Of a stretch of DNA of 64,000 nucleotides, positions 21,160 through 32,424 are shown in pieces. The notes under the pieces are model-generated. The model did no database searches and was not told the origin of the DNA. It saw only the letters and a program-made list of their open reading frames with translations. This DNA comes from Portulaca oleracea (taxonomy: Eukaryota; Streptophyta; Magnoliopsida; Caryophyllales; Portulacaceae), in contig JARFYH010000038.1 in assembly GCA_029582165.1 (NCBI GenBank), positions 1 through 64,000 of the forward strand, given 5' to 3'. The position numbers were made by a program, and so were the translations under genes. The stretch's first letter is position 1. Each line of letters starts with the position of its first letter.

Positions 21160-24100
21160 ATGATGTTACCTTCAACCTTTGCATCTGATACCGACGGCTC
21201 AGATGATCCGAAGATAAACGGGCAGCTCAAAGGAAATACAATGTGCTGCTTTAGCGGTAGCTCGCAACAGACCAGTATCTTACAGGATCTTGCCGTTCTT
21301 TCATCTTTTTCTGCACTTATACACTATAATTTCGGAACGTTTGGATTACTTGTTGTCTTTCTATTCTTACTGCTCTATACCCAATACCAACGTGTCTCAA
21401 AAACTTACCGATATATATCTCAAACCACATGTCTCGCTGCCGATGTATATCATTCGCCGGAATTACCCACAAGCCACCCATGGAGAAATACTACAATAGG
21501 AAAGGTAAAAAATTGTAACGATCTTAAGAATGCATTTTCTGATTCCAATACACGGGTCACCCATTCTTGTTCTGATTCTCACTCTGAATCTGAATCTGAT
21601 CTGATCTCGGAAAATGGTAGCCCCGAAGAACGAAATGTGAAGAAAGCGAAACAATCGATCCAAAAAATTTCCTTACGAGAGCATTGTCGATCCAATATAT
21701 CTGTTCGTGAAATCTCGAAAGAATTGAATGCTGCTCGAACGGACCGCGAGAATATGGATGGTACGATGACAGGCACCAGCGTTCAAATCAACTCGCAAAT
21801 GCCAGTACCCTTTGAAAATGAGCTTTTCAAAGGCAGCTTGTATCTATTCAATTGTACCGATGGAGCGTGGATGAATAATTGGTCACACTTATTCGAAAAT
21901 CGCCGTCGCATGTGCTGGATACAAGTACAAGGACAATTCAAGCAGCAACCAAAGGGACCAATATATCTAGGCGGAGAGCTGCCAACGTATGTTTCTTTCA
22001 ATTTGTTTGCAAAAAGCCTGGCGTATTTGATTCTCAATGTTGTCAAGAAATTAATTGGTAAAATCTCTTACAGCCTCGGTGACAAAGAGGATTGTCAGCT
22101 GCCGCACGTAACATTTCCACTGTATCAGTCCGTTGATCGGCTTATGCGTACCCCCAAAGGGCAAACCCCACCACAATTGGAGACGGATACCTTGGTGAAA
22201 GTGAAATGGAGCGTGAACAGCGGCAGCTCACACCGCGTGGGCAGGAAGTATATGATACGGAGTCGATTTACACTTTTCACATTCACACGATGTACGTGGA
22301 TCTGGAACAGTGGAAAACAGTCAATATTCCTGGCGTGCACGATATTCAGCTCACAACTTTTTTCAAGTCACTCCCGTTACGCATTGTTGCCTATGAAAGC
22401 GATGACAAAGAACGAGATGCTCAAATACATGCGAAGAAACGCTACCTTTTTTGTCTAGAGATGCGTCACGAAATCTTAGATTCGGATGAGGATGGAGTTA
22501 GCGAAATGGATACAAGCGTATCGAAAAGCACAACATGCACGAGCGCCGAGTTGGAAATGTACCCTGTTAAGAGTGAGTATTCAGTACAACATTGCGGAGA
22601 AATGGAAGCGCTGCTGAATTATAATGTGATCAAACTTCAGTATTTATTCTGGATTGAAGAATCCGATGGAGTATGTCCCGTACGTCGTGTCTTTTACGCA
22701 TTTTCCTGTATGGAAATGCAGGAAGACGGTGAAACCATGCAATACTTATCGATCGTTAGTGTCGACATGCTTCGAACATTTCTGTTCGGCCCGCTCGCTA
22801 TATCACAATACCTTCCAGTGCCACCTTTGCCTGTCATGAGACTCCACAGTCGCTCCCATAAGAGCAATTACGCTACAATTCAAGAGGAAGCACGAGAAAT
22901 GGGTCGGTATTTGCAAGAGACATGTGAGATTATGTACTCACAAGATGATTCATGTAAGGAATTGAAGGTTTTGAAGAGAAACTTGTATCAGTGCTTCATC
23001 AACCGAAACAGTTTATTCACAACACGTATTTCTCCCGAAAGTATTGGCGTTTATATGGAGGAACGAGACCGTGCTACGATGGATGTGCGTTTTCAACGAG
23101 TCGTGTATCGAATCTGTGCCGATTATTTGGTTCGTGAAGAAGCGCTTCTTTTGACGCCAAAAAGATTGCTATTCTTTCGTGCGTATTCAAGTACGGCCGA
23201 TTACATTGTTGTATGCAGTCGTATCATCGATATACAATGCGTGCCCTTTCCATTCTACGATAGAGAATTGAACCCTACCGATATGGACCCTCTGAGGTCT
23301 TTTTTCATAGAGGGAGCTTCAGTGCATTGTGTACAAATTGATACGATTGCGGAATTGATTCTGGTTTGCTTACCTTCGAAAGACGATTGTGAAGACTTTT
23401 TATCTGTCTTCAAGAAAAATTGTGCCTTGGATCAGAAAGCCCACACGACCAACGTCGCCAAAGGTTTTGCGATCAATGCCTTCAATAAGATCGGCACGAA
23501 ACATGTTCTCAATAATCGCAATCTTCATCCCTGTGGAGACATGATACAGTCTCCAAAACAAATCTCCATCCACGCACAAGAGACGCTTAGAACGGTATTA
23601 AATATTCACCAAAATCTCATGAAAGTGTCCGATTTCTTAAACAAAACGGACATCGATGAGGTGCTGCGATTTCTAGAGCTTTCCAGCGCATTCCGGATCT
23701 TGGATTTACAATCCTTTCATCAGAATGCTTCGCATGAACAAAAGCTGGCGTTTTATCTCAATTTGTATCATATTCTTCTGGCACATGCGATGCTCGCTGT
23801 AGGATTTCCAAAGCAAAAGTACAAACGACTGCCGTTCATCACGCAATTCGCGTACGTTATTGGAACACAGAGACTTAGCGTTTCTCTAGCGGAGATTGAG
23901 CATGTGATCCTTCGTGCTAGAATGAAGCGTGCACAGATTCTTCATATTCCTGTGGATGCAATCATTCGAAACTCATCTCGACAATCTCATCTGGCATCGA
24001 TTGGCCTTGCGCATCCCGATGCTCGCATCTCTTTCGCATTAGCGATGAATGATCAAGATGAAAACGATGTCTGTGTTTTCAATGCAGAAGATATTCATGA

Positions 24101-24428
24101 ACAGCTGAATAAAGTGGCATCGCGTTACATGGAACGCAACTTGTCTCTGAACACTTCCAAGAACATCATCATGCTGCCAAAGATTTGTGAGTGGTATAGC
24201 GCTGATTATTCGAGCCGAAGTGTCATGAGTTCAATTTTACAAGGAAATAAAACGGTCTGCAACGAGCGCAGAGAACTGAGTATGTATTGTGCTCGAAAAC
24301 TAATGGGATTTCTTTCTTCTAAAACGCAAGAACATATGCAGTCCATACTTGAAAGTCCGAAGTGTCAGATCAAATATTCTCATTTCCGATATACGTCAAA
24401 ACCGTTTCTAGCGTTAGAAAATTCGTAG
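21160..24428 (+). CDS. DUF1769 / GRAM-like / DUF547 protein with one frame break
   Basis: Two overlapping frames (to 22458, and 22206-24428) make one protein if one base is gained or two lost near 22200-22230. N-terminal part: a membrane segment (HYNFGTFGLLVVFLFLLLYT) and a Ser/Asp-rich acidic stretch. Then a DUF1769-like domain (CWIQVQGQFKQQPKGPIYLG, YIGGELP-type turn, DRLMRTPKGQTPPQL) that continues after the break (YTFHIHTMYVDLEQWKTVNI). Then a GRAM/PH-like stretch (LLLTPKRLLFF). The C-terminal DUF547 domain shows KLAFYLNLYHILLAHAMLAV, SLAEIEHVILR, HPDARISFALAM and LPKICEWYSADY. DUF547 occurs in plant MIP1-like proteins; biochemical roles are not settled. The combination suggests a membrane-associated protein. 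The break lies in GTGAAAGTGAAATGG, an A-rich site. Confidence 0.65.
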
Positions 24429-24444
24429 AGCAGGTTTTTGGCTT

Positions 24445-25188
24445 GTGGCGTTTGTTCATGCTGCCGTACGATATGACATGGATTCTCAGCCTTTCTTCAA
24501 GATATCTGAAAGAGACGAGCGAGCTACGAGCGCTGGAATGGATGGAGCGTACGTGCTGTACGAAGGAGCCAAGATATTTCAGCATGCGCTTCCAACATTT
24601 GCATTTACATATGTGTTCCGATCGAGCCAAGAAAAGTAATTACACGATACATCCCTTCACAATGGCGTCGCAGTCCTTGAGTATGGCTTCAATCCATGTC
24701 AATTTTCCGCTGAGCAGCAATTCAGTGGGAAAAGCGCGATCAAATCATCTAATATCATATCAATTCTAGCTTCCAGTCTTAAACGGAGACAGCTTCTGTA
24801 TCCATCTCAATCCATATTTGTAGCGTACAACAGGCCAAGTTCTGAGTCTGACAGCAAACACTGTACAAAGACTTGTGGAGAATTCGATCGCCTTCAATGA
24901 TTTAGAAGAATCGGAACTGAGAAATTTCGACTTGAGCGATTTTTGGCAAGCTCCAGCATGGCCCTTGTTCCACGCTGCACAAAGGATTGAGTTCGAACGG
25001 AGGGCTTCAAGAAGAAGGACTTTGACCAATGCATATGCCCATTTGACCTTTCTATGGACCTCGAAGTATTTGAAATGCCGATAAGCGTTGTAAATGTTGG
25101 AATGAGCTCGTGTAGCTCGAACGAAGACATTGTATGGCTGGTCATATCGCTCCTCAGCAATCGTTTAAGCTGAAGACTGTGGAGAAGC
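24445..25188 (+). CDS. unidentified gene fragments
   Basis: Plus-strand protein-like blocks follow the DUF547 gene: HAAVRYDMDSQPFFKISERD and GAYVLYEGAKIFQHALPTFA (24445-24639), then FDLSDFWQAPAWPLFHAAQR (about 24920-24985) and MPISVVNVGMSSCSSNEDIV (about 25075-25170). They lie in different frames with acceptor-like TTCTAG at 24770. They could be exons of one gene ending at 25168 or relics. No family was recognised. Confidence 0.3.
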
Positions 25189-25298
25189 AGAAGAATTATT
25201 TTCAGTGTTATCTAGAACGCGATGATCCAAGAACTCTGAAGCAGGCGTATACTTGGACTGGCGTGGTTCTTATACATCCTTTGGTTTGTTGGGATTTA

Positions 25299-25535
25299 TC
25301 ATAATGCTGGAGCAACATGATCAACGTTTTGAGTGGTACTGTATTGCCAGAGTCGTTCGGCAATTTTGGGAAGGAGATAGTTTTCACTTTTTTGCTGCGA
25401 CGCGTTTCTATGGAAATCAATAAGAAGACGCGTAGTCTCCAGCTCGCTAAGCTTTCTTGCACGCCATTGTGCTGCAAGCTTTAAGAGCGCTTTAGGGGCT
25501 ATCTCTGTAATCAACGTGAATACATAGCTCGACAT
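25299..25535 (-). CDS. left-border gene sharing its start with the array border gene
   Basis: 78 residues starting MSSYVFTLITEIAPKALLKL. The first 30-40 codons and the upstream region match the gene at the right end of every tandem unit (start at 34896, 44226, 53644 and 63190), but the rest (QWRARKLSELETTRLLIDFH onward) is unrelated to those copies. It therefore marks the left breakpoint of the array, around 25430. Function unknown. Confidence 0.5.
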   Translation of the reverse strand: MSSYVFTLITEIAPKALLKLAAQWRARKLSELETTRLLIDFHRNASQQKSENYLLPKIAERLWQYSTTQNVDHVAPAL

Positions 25536-25631
25536 AATATCAATTTTTGAGCGGCTATAAGATTAGAGAGAGATAGTAGAAGCATAATCAATGAAATCTC
25601 ACTTATCACTACACAAGACTCTTAATGTTTA

Positions 25632-26516
25632 CTATAAGGCTATAATCTTGCCTATAAACTGCTGCAGTCGATTAGACCAGGACTGCAGCACACGCTTCGT
25701 TATACTGCAAATGTCTGCAGATACGGAGCCCGAATATTTGATAACCGTTACCATATTAGAAACCGGTCTACTATTCAAAGCTATATGCATCGGTGATCGC
25801 TGCGCAATCGACAGCCGCTCTTCCGCGATTGCGAGCTGTGTTTGTAAGTCTTCCATTTCCATATTCTTTCGCTCGTGTATGACCAATATATTGTGTTTTG
25901 TTTGTTTCGTTACCGTTTCCATTTCTTTTCGCGCTTCTTCTGCATTAATGACGTTCCTTTTCACAATGTTGAGCTCTGTTTCCTTCTCGATCTGTTCCAT
26001 ATCATAGCGCTCGCTCATGATGTGTATTTTCTTTTCCAGTTGTTTGTTTTCTTTTTCCAGCGTGATATTTCGATTATGCTCGCATTCCATGCCATGCTGT
26101 AATCCTTCGTTCATTGCGGCGAGTTCTCGTAATTTCTTCTCGCTGTCATTCTGCGTCCGTTCTAGATCCTCATTCTTCGCCTTCAGACTTGCATTCGTTT
26201 CATTAAGAGCCTTCACGAGGTCTTGGAGTCGTAGTGACTCGACATGAAAAGCATCCAAACGCTGGGCGATGCTCTCCATTTTACTTCCATAATCTTTTAC
26301 GTTCTTGCTCAACTCTTCATTTTGAGACTCCGAAAGAGCGAGCTGCTGCCCAAGAACTTGCTGCAGCTCCGTGCTCGAGCTTACGAAATCTTCAAATTCC
26401 TTCTTAAGTTCGGCAATTTTCTTGAAGTTCTTCAGGTACAGAATCCGGAGTTGATTTTTCGATAAGCTTTTTACAGCTTGTTTGGCTGCTGCGTTGCTGG
26501 TTCGGGTGCTGTTCAT
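25632..26516 (-). CDS. coiled-coil protein, unit 1 (intact)
   Basis: 294 residues in one exon. Residues about 30-225 form a long heptad-type coiled coil rich in Glu, Lys, Leu and Gln (KKLRELAAMNEGLQ, ENKQLEKKIHIMSERYDMEQ, EDLQTQLAIAEERLSIAQRS). The C-terminal 50 residues are not coiled-coil (SVSADICSITKRVLQSWSNR). The start MNSTRTSNAAAKQAVKSLSK is conserved in units 1 and 2. No signal peptide or membrane segment, so it is probably an intracellular scaffold or structural protein. The palindrome at 26627-26642 lies about 110 bp upstream. It ends TAG, where units 4 and 5 read TGG then TAA. Confidence 0.75.
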   Translation of the reverse strand: MNSTRTSNAAAKQAVKSLSKNQLRILYLKNFKKIAELKKEFEDFVSSSTELQQVLGQQLALSESQNEELSKNVKDYGSKMESIAQRLDAFHVESLRLQDLVKALNETNASLKAKNEDLERTQNDSEKKLRELAAMNEGLQHGMECEHNRNITLEKENKQLEKKIHIMSERYDMEQIEKETELNIVKRNVINAEEARKEMETVTKQTKHNILVIHERKNMEMEDLQTQLAIAEERLSIAQRSPMHIALNSRPVSNMVTVIKYSGSVSADICSITKRVLQSWSNRLQQFIGKIIAL

Positions 26517-26626
26517 AGTAGAAATTCAGTTGTGAGGTCAATGATCGTGGGCATATCAATGGTCACAAACCTGACTAATGGGTCTTTTGACCAGATTTTC
26601 TTCCCTTGTTCTGACCGCGAAGAAAC

Positions 26627-26642
26627 TGAGAACATGTTCTCA
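26627..26642. promoter_or_regulatory. 16-bp perfect palindrome, unit 1 (single)
   Basis: TGAGAACATGTTCTCA, self-complementary over all 16 bases, about 110 bp upstream of the coiled-coil start. Its position and symmetry suggest a site for a dimeric DNA-binding protein; the factor is unknown. Confidence 0.5.
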
Positions 26643-27006
26643 TTCAAAGAAGGTTGCGTCAGTAAACGACATGAGAACTGGGATTTCGTATGCTGTCGTT
26701 TTGTTGTTGCTATCACATTTAGGCTTTTATACGTAGAATTCTGAATTCTCTTCCTCGGCGCTTCAGTTCTCTGTAGATTCTTCGTCGATTGGTCACAGAA
26801 TGCGTGTCATGCTATATATAGATAGCCCATATACAACCAGAGTCTTGACTTTCGCAGGAATGATATATCGATGCGGTTTCTGAGCTCCTTTGAGATTGAA
26901 CAGCTTCAGGGACCTATGAAGTGCTTCCTGAACAATCAAATGATGCTGAGTTCACATAGTAGTACATAGATTTGATGTCGAAGCGTATGTATTACAGCCA
27001 CGCTAT

Positions 27007-28367
27007 TTACTTCTCTATTTTTTGCTGCTGCTTTCCAACGTCAGACTGCTTCTTCAAAAGTCTTTCGCATTGGATTACTGAAGCCATGGCCACCATGCTT
27101 TGAGTGTCATATTCACATGACAATTCTGAAAGGAGAGTAGCTGAAACACTATCGTTAATGAGTTTGTTACACTCGACTTGATTCGAATTCTTCAACAGAC
27201 ATCTTTCTTGTACTTGCCTTGCATTCCAATCACCATATGCATCTCGAGCAAATAGCTAAAGCTACTTCAGTACGGAGCAAGATTCGCACAGCACTTTCTG
27301 AATTTGCTCGTTTCTGTGTTGTAGCGCATCACGGACTGTACCAGCAAGCCAGTCTAGCGAGAAAATGGTTCAAAATATTGAAGACTTTTTCTTTGAAGGT
27401 GTTCAAATCCATTCCGATCTCCTCGTACTCGAATTGGGGGTAAAGTATCGCATAGGTATCGACAATCACTTCTTTACAGCTTGACAAATGACGATCCATC
27501 ATTGGAATCCATGCCAAAAAATCAACCCATTGTGGCGATTCAAGTTCAGATGATAGTCGCACAAGCGATACAGCGCACCATTCCAACAAATCAGCAAAGT
27601 ACCGAAGCAGATGAATTCCTTCCATCAAAAGTCAACGCTCATTGTCGTACAAGTCACTATCGAACCCATAATCATCGCAAATTTCATCCGCCTCCTCACT
27701 GTTGTGTTCATCCGCACATTCTTTCAATTTCTAATGGAGTCTTTCAACATACTGATACACTAGTACCATTGAGTCATGATTCTTCGAGGCATGATATGCA
27801 AAATAGCTGCAGCGTCATACGCTTTATAGCCGCGAGATTCGAGTCTGGTAAGCATTTTACTCGCTTACACGACTCCCACACACGTCCTGTCAATTCGGGC
27901 TCACGATGACCACCCGAAATCAGCTCTTGCACTAAAACTTCGAGGTCTAGCAACACTCGCCTGTTACATTGGCAAATATTTTCTCAGATGAGATATCAAA
28001 CCAGAACTAGAATCAGAAACGAGTATTTCAGAGTTTGAGTCATAAATTTTCCAAGCGTGGAACTGAACCCACAATAAATTGCTGTCTTTGTTGCTGAATA
28101 AAGTTTTTGTGTCGGTACTGTGAGTGTCTCACATACACTTGACGATTGGACAGCCGTCGGTGAGCCACTAGGAACAAGCGATAGTTTTGTGACGGCTTCC
28201 GCAATGGATCCGCTAGACTATGTGTGCTTTTAATCATATCAGCTGTTATGGAAAAAACTGCTGGCAATTTCTGCGAGCATGATACTTCGTGCTACGTCAA
28301 AATCATCGCTTTTGTCCCAGAATATATTTGTAATATCCTCAGAACGGTGAGGTATTTTTAAGATCAT
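27007..28367 (-). pseudogene. unidentified gene, unit 1
   Basis: Starts MILKIPHRSEDITNIFWDKS and continues DDFDVARSIMLAEIASS. An extra T in a homopolymer near 28257 breaks the frame, which resumes with SITADMIKSTHSLADPLRKP. Later blocks: DSMVLVYQYVERL, an acidic run (EEADEICDDYGFDSDLYDNE), HLLRYFADLLEWCAVSLVRL and SSCKEVIVDTYAILYPQFEY, ending near 27007 in a Gln/Lys-rich tail. Stops lie between blocks, so introns or breaks are needed. It looks like a mainly helical protein. No family was recognised. Confidence 0.4.
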
Positions 28368-28543
28368 TCAAGTTATTTGAATGCTAACTTTAGTATCTTC
28401 TAAAGAGTGCTCATGTTCGAATTTAAAGCTTTATTGTTCGCGCTACCCATTTATACGACGGTCGATGGCGCAAATGCTCTAGTGTATGATTAAGGTGTAC
28501 ACACTTATTAGCGCAGAAAGCGTACTATTGTCGACGTAGGAGA

Positions 28544-29823
28544 ATGGCAATGGCCAGAGATCTTCAAGGAGTGAGGAGTATCGAAAGTAATTTACGCTGC
28601 AATATATGTGGTGTTTATCTTCATGGTCCCGTACTGCTTCCATGCCGGTACTCCATATACCTCTGACACTTTATAGTAATTTGACATATCAATGTAACAA
28701 TTTATTCGCATCGTAGTCATATCTTCTGTTCAGTATGCATCCGTCGCTATTTTCAGTGCAATGGAAGCAACAGCTGCTGTCCAGAATGTAAATCGTCTTG
28801 TGCCACTTCACAGCTCGTTTCCAATTCGACGGTTGAGAGAATAGCGATTGATTTCGCTGTGATGAAGCCTGGAATGCTGCAACTATTTTCGAGTGGATCC
28901 ATTGCACGCGACTACAAAACAATACAGGAATAGAAGGGAGATACGACGATCGAAAGCGCTGGGTTTACAGTCGTCAAAAGGCTCCCGTTAGTATCGTACT
29001 TCGTGATGAAAGATAAGGAAGTACGTAATGAATATATATCATCCAAATCGCAGCTGTTGAACGTATGTTATCAGATCCGAAATGGAGGTCAGTGGTATGG
29101 ATTCGGTTGTTAAAGAGAGAGAAGATATGATCCAAACGCATGAAGAGATGATAATTTATTTCGTTTCTATCTATTTACTTTTATGATTTGAGCTATTGTT
29201 TTACGACGGTATATCCTGCAAATATTTGCGTAGGCAGACTCGTGCCGACCAAAGTCGAAGGAAGCCATTTGTGAACAGCTTATGCAACGGTTTTATGTAC
29301 GTAGAAGGAGAAGATGCGATCAGAAGGAGCAAAACATTTTTGCACGAACACATCGTAAACGTTAGCCTCGTGTTTTCAAAGATTACAGGATGAGATTCGA
29401 AATCGATCACAAGCTCGTGAATTAAAGCACGAAAGATAAAGTTGTGGCGCCATGTATGTCCTGTGGGTAGTCAACATGATCTCAACATCCATCGTGATAC
29501 CTTGGAGATAAGTAAAATCTATTCGTACCCCACGAACGAAATGATTTGCAAGCGTAAAAGAGACAAATCTAATTCAAGGATTTGAGCACACCAAAACAAA
29601 ATCAAGTTCTAAGTTTTGGAGCCAATACTGAGAAAGACAAAGATACCAGCAAAGCCATCGCGATGCGCTCGAGAGGAATGACTTGGATTGTGCTCGATGC
29701 ACGCTTTATACTTCCTCAGGCAGAAGATATTGCGAAGCGTGCGGCTACGAAAATTGCTCAAAGCGCGCAATTCCTACCAAGAAACGCTATCAGTCTAACT
29801 TCATACAGCGCACGAAAGAATGA
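28544..29823 (+). pseudogene. RAD18-like RING/SAP E3 ligase with RanBP2 zinc finger, unit 1
   Basis: Exon 1 (28544-28647) and exon 2 (from 28717) join across a 69-bp GTACTC..CGTAG intron to make a complete C3HC4 RING: CNICGVYLHGPVLLPC, CRHIFCSVCIRRYF, CCPECKS, followed by SQLVSNSTVERIAIDFAVMK as in RAD18. A SAP-like piece (MDSVVKEREDMIQTHEE) lies at about 29098-29150 and a RanBP2-type finger (CARCTLYTSSGRRYCEACGY) at about 29695-29755. RAD18 is the E3 that ubiquitinates PCNA in postreplication repair. An in-frame TAG at 28931-28933, shared by all units, and further stops and frame changes after the SAP piece break it. Unit 1 has the best RING. The order RING-SAP-RanBP2 is inferred from one strand and is unusual. 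Confidence 0.6.
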
Positions 29824-29934
29824 AGCTTTGGAGATCTGGATCTAAAGACACTCATATACAAAGCACTGCGTATACTGAGCGCTCGTCATAGCAGGTCAAC
29901 AAAACTGGCGTATTAAAAATTGAACAGTGTCGAC

Positions 29935-30142
29935 GTTGTATCCGAATGTGCAAGTGTGGCTCAACACATTCTTCTCCTTTCTGCATGTCTTTGCAAAAAG
30001 AACGAACTGGATTGTATAGACGAAGCGTTTGCTTGTCAGAAGTAGCAGAAACGTATGATGCTTCTTTTGCTTTGACAAGAAACGTAATACAATTACGTCA
30101 ATTTTTAATGAACGTACCATTAGCGGGTACCTCAACGAATTA
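29935..30142 (+). pseudogene. zinc-knuckle fragment, unit 1
   Basis: Counterpart of the frame at 39295-39504 in unit 2. One base is missing inside the knuckle (TGTGCAAGTGTGG instead of TGTGCAAAGTGTGG), so the Cys residues fall in two frames. Confidence 0.35.
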
Positions 30143-30498
30143 AGGTTAGGTGTCGATTTGCCATGTGGCGTCAGAATCTCTCTACTGTGATCAACTCATA
30201 CTTATTCTTCGACATTTCGCTATGTTTCTGCGTGTATCAATCAATTTATCGATTTCATCATTATGCTACAAAAAAAAATGAGTAAGAGACATATATCCTT
30301 CCGGAATTAAAAGATATAATTATGCTTCTGCTACGCTTTCTTATGAATGTGCCATCAATCGAAACATGTAAAATCCATAGAAAGCAGAAGCAGATGCTAT
30401 AGAGTCGGCTTATACCATATGTCTTATCGATCCTCTACCGCGTTTATCAAATTTTAAAGTTGCATAGCTGCCATTCCTCAAAATTAATCCCATTCAAG

Positions 30499-32203
30499 AT
30501 GCTGTCTTCGGCGCACGTTGCCTATGTCATTAGCTTCAGTACCTTGTTTGCACTCTTCATCGATCGATCCCAGAGCTTTGCAGACGTGCGAAGCTCTCAA
30601 ATACGTGGTCATAGATTTCTTGACGATGATACTATAAATACAATTCCCCAGGACGTCAAGTGCGAACAAAAGACAATATGTGACTCTAAAAACTATTGTG
30701 CTATTGTTTGTCAACGAGGACTGTTGTGGTGGGGCAGTGGCTACAGGAGGCTTTGAAACTTCAGCGGCAGCTCGCTTATAAACGAGACATATGCACAGCG
30801 CAGCTTTCCTGGGACTCACAACTCGGCAATAACATTGGCAGATGTAGGATTAGATCAGAAGATATATGTTGCGTATTAGCTTTTCTGACGTCGTTTATGG
30901 TAGGGTTACGGGGTTGAAGACCATGTCTTTGAACGCATTTTGCGTTTAACGCCGTGGAAAGGTGATGTTCGCACTAATGATCAGGTAAGCGATCGTCGGA
31001 TTTACGTGAAGAGCGTATTCTTTAAGACATATGACAGCTCTTCTCATTAACCGATCAATTGGAAATGGGCGTACGGCTGTTGGAATTGGACGTGCACTAT
31101 GTAAATGATCAGCTCACGATTGCACATTGCGGCGGATTCCAATCTAAAAATTTTGATCCATTATTGATTCCATCAGATCTGCTGCTAAATTATTTGGTAA
31201 GGATATTGATTGGGACACAGGGTTGATCGGATGCAATCCCAGTTTTAGCGGCATTCCGTCAATAGACCAGCGTACACTGGTCAATGCACTTGAAGAGATA
31301 TCGGGTTGGCTAAAGAGCAATAAAGATGAGTTTTGATGGTTTTCCTCGATGACGACGAAGAGATTGAGAAACAGGGCCGAGTTGAGGAGTTGGTTAATGC
31401 TATTTCAGCTTCGTTTGACCTCAGTATCATTTTACGCCGAAAGACAAGGTTTGATTAGTTGTTTTGTCGCATTCAGGGTGTATGAAAGAGTTTGTATGCT
31501 GATAGGATACTGCTTGGCCGACTTTCGATGAAATGATGAAACAAGGAAAACGAATCTTGTTCATGTCTGGAACGCATTATGCCAGTGCGGATACTATACT
31601 TTTCACGAAGGCCGATATATGCTCTTGGACGGAACCGAGTCTTCCGCTGAAATCATACCCAGCTTGTGAATTTGCTAGCGGGGAAGTACAGTGAGCCAGA
31701 TCGGAACCGTCTTTCGACCGCAAACAAGTGAAATTTTGTACGGTCCTCTTAACGCTAGCGGAGAATTTGGACCGAACGTTCAGGTTCTGAACGAGTCAAC
31801 TATTCCTGGTGTCATGCAGTGTGGAACAAATTACCCTTCGCCTGATCTCTTGACGCCAAAACGAGCAGAATCTTTTGTCTGGACATTTGATAGAAACTAC
31901 CTGCGCGATCCACGCTTATGTCTCGGCCTCTCCAAATCGTCGCCACATTGGAAGAATATCGATTGCACTAATTTGCAAGCCACTGTTGCCGCATGCCGCA
32001 GTGTTAGTGATCCTCGGAAGTGGAACCTATCCGATCAAATATCAGATTATAAATCAGGTGATAAAGCTTGTTTAGCCATCGGCAGCGACATGATATTCTC
32101 CGTACCTGCATCAGCTTACGAGAATCAGCTTGTCATGCAGCAGCTCTCAGCTTCGAGCAATCTCATACAACAAATCATTTTTAGCGTGGCTCCAATCAGC
32201 TGA
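30499..32203 (+). pseudogene. secreted PI-PLC-X-like phosphodiesterase, unit 1 (broken)
   Basis: Same four-exon layout as unit 2: 30499-30843, 30904-30984, 31038-31448 and 31506-32203. The signal peptide, RTNDQ, LELDVHYV, IAHCGGF and SPDLLTPKRAESFVW can all be read. Single-base losses occur near 30717, 31160, 31333, 31431 and 31680, with one gain near 30806 that restores exon 1 after a scrambled stretch. It ends early (IIFSVAPIS) because the 3' coding end is separated by an insertion relative to unit 2. No full product is expected as read. Confidence 0.75.
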
Positions 32204-32424
32204 GCACTTTACGTCAAGTGCTTTCTGTCTCGACGAGATTGGCATATCGTATGCTGTGCCAGCGCTTTATGTGACGTCGCTCATTGTCAAGATCAATCAT
32301 GCTGTTGTGATAACATATCTGATGCTGAGGACTGAGTGGTTAAAGCTGCAGCTCTTTAAAATTATGAATAACTGTGTAGTAGCTTACAGAAGAGGATCTT
32401 ATGCGAACTGATACGGTTCGCACG

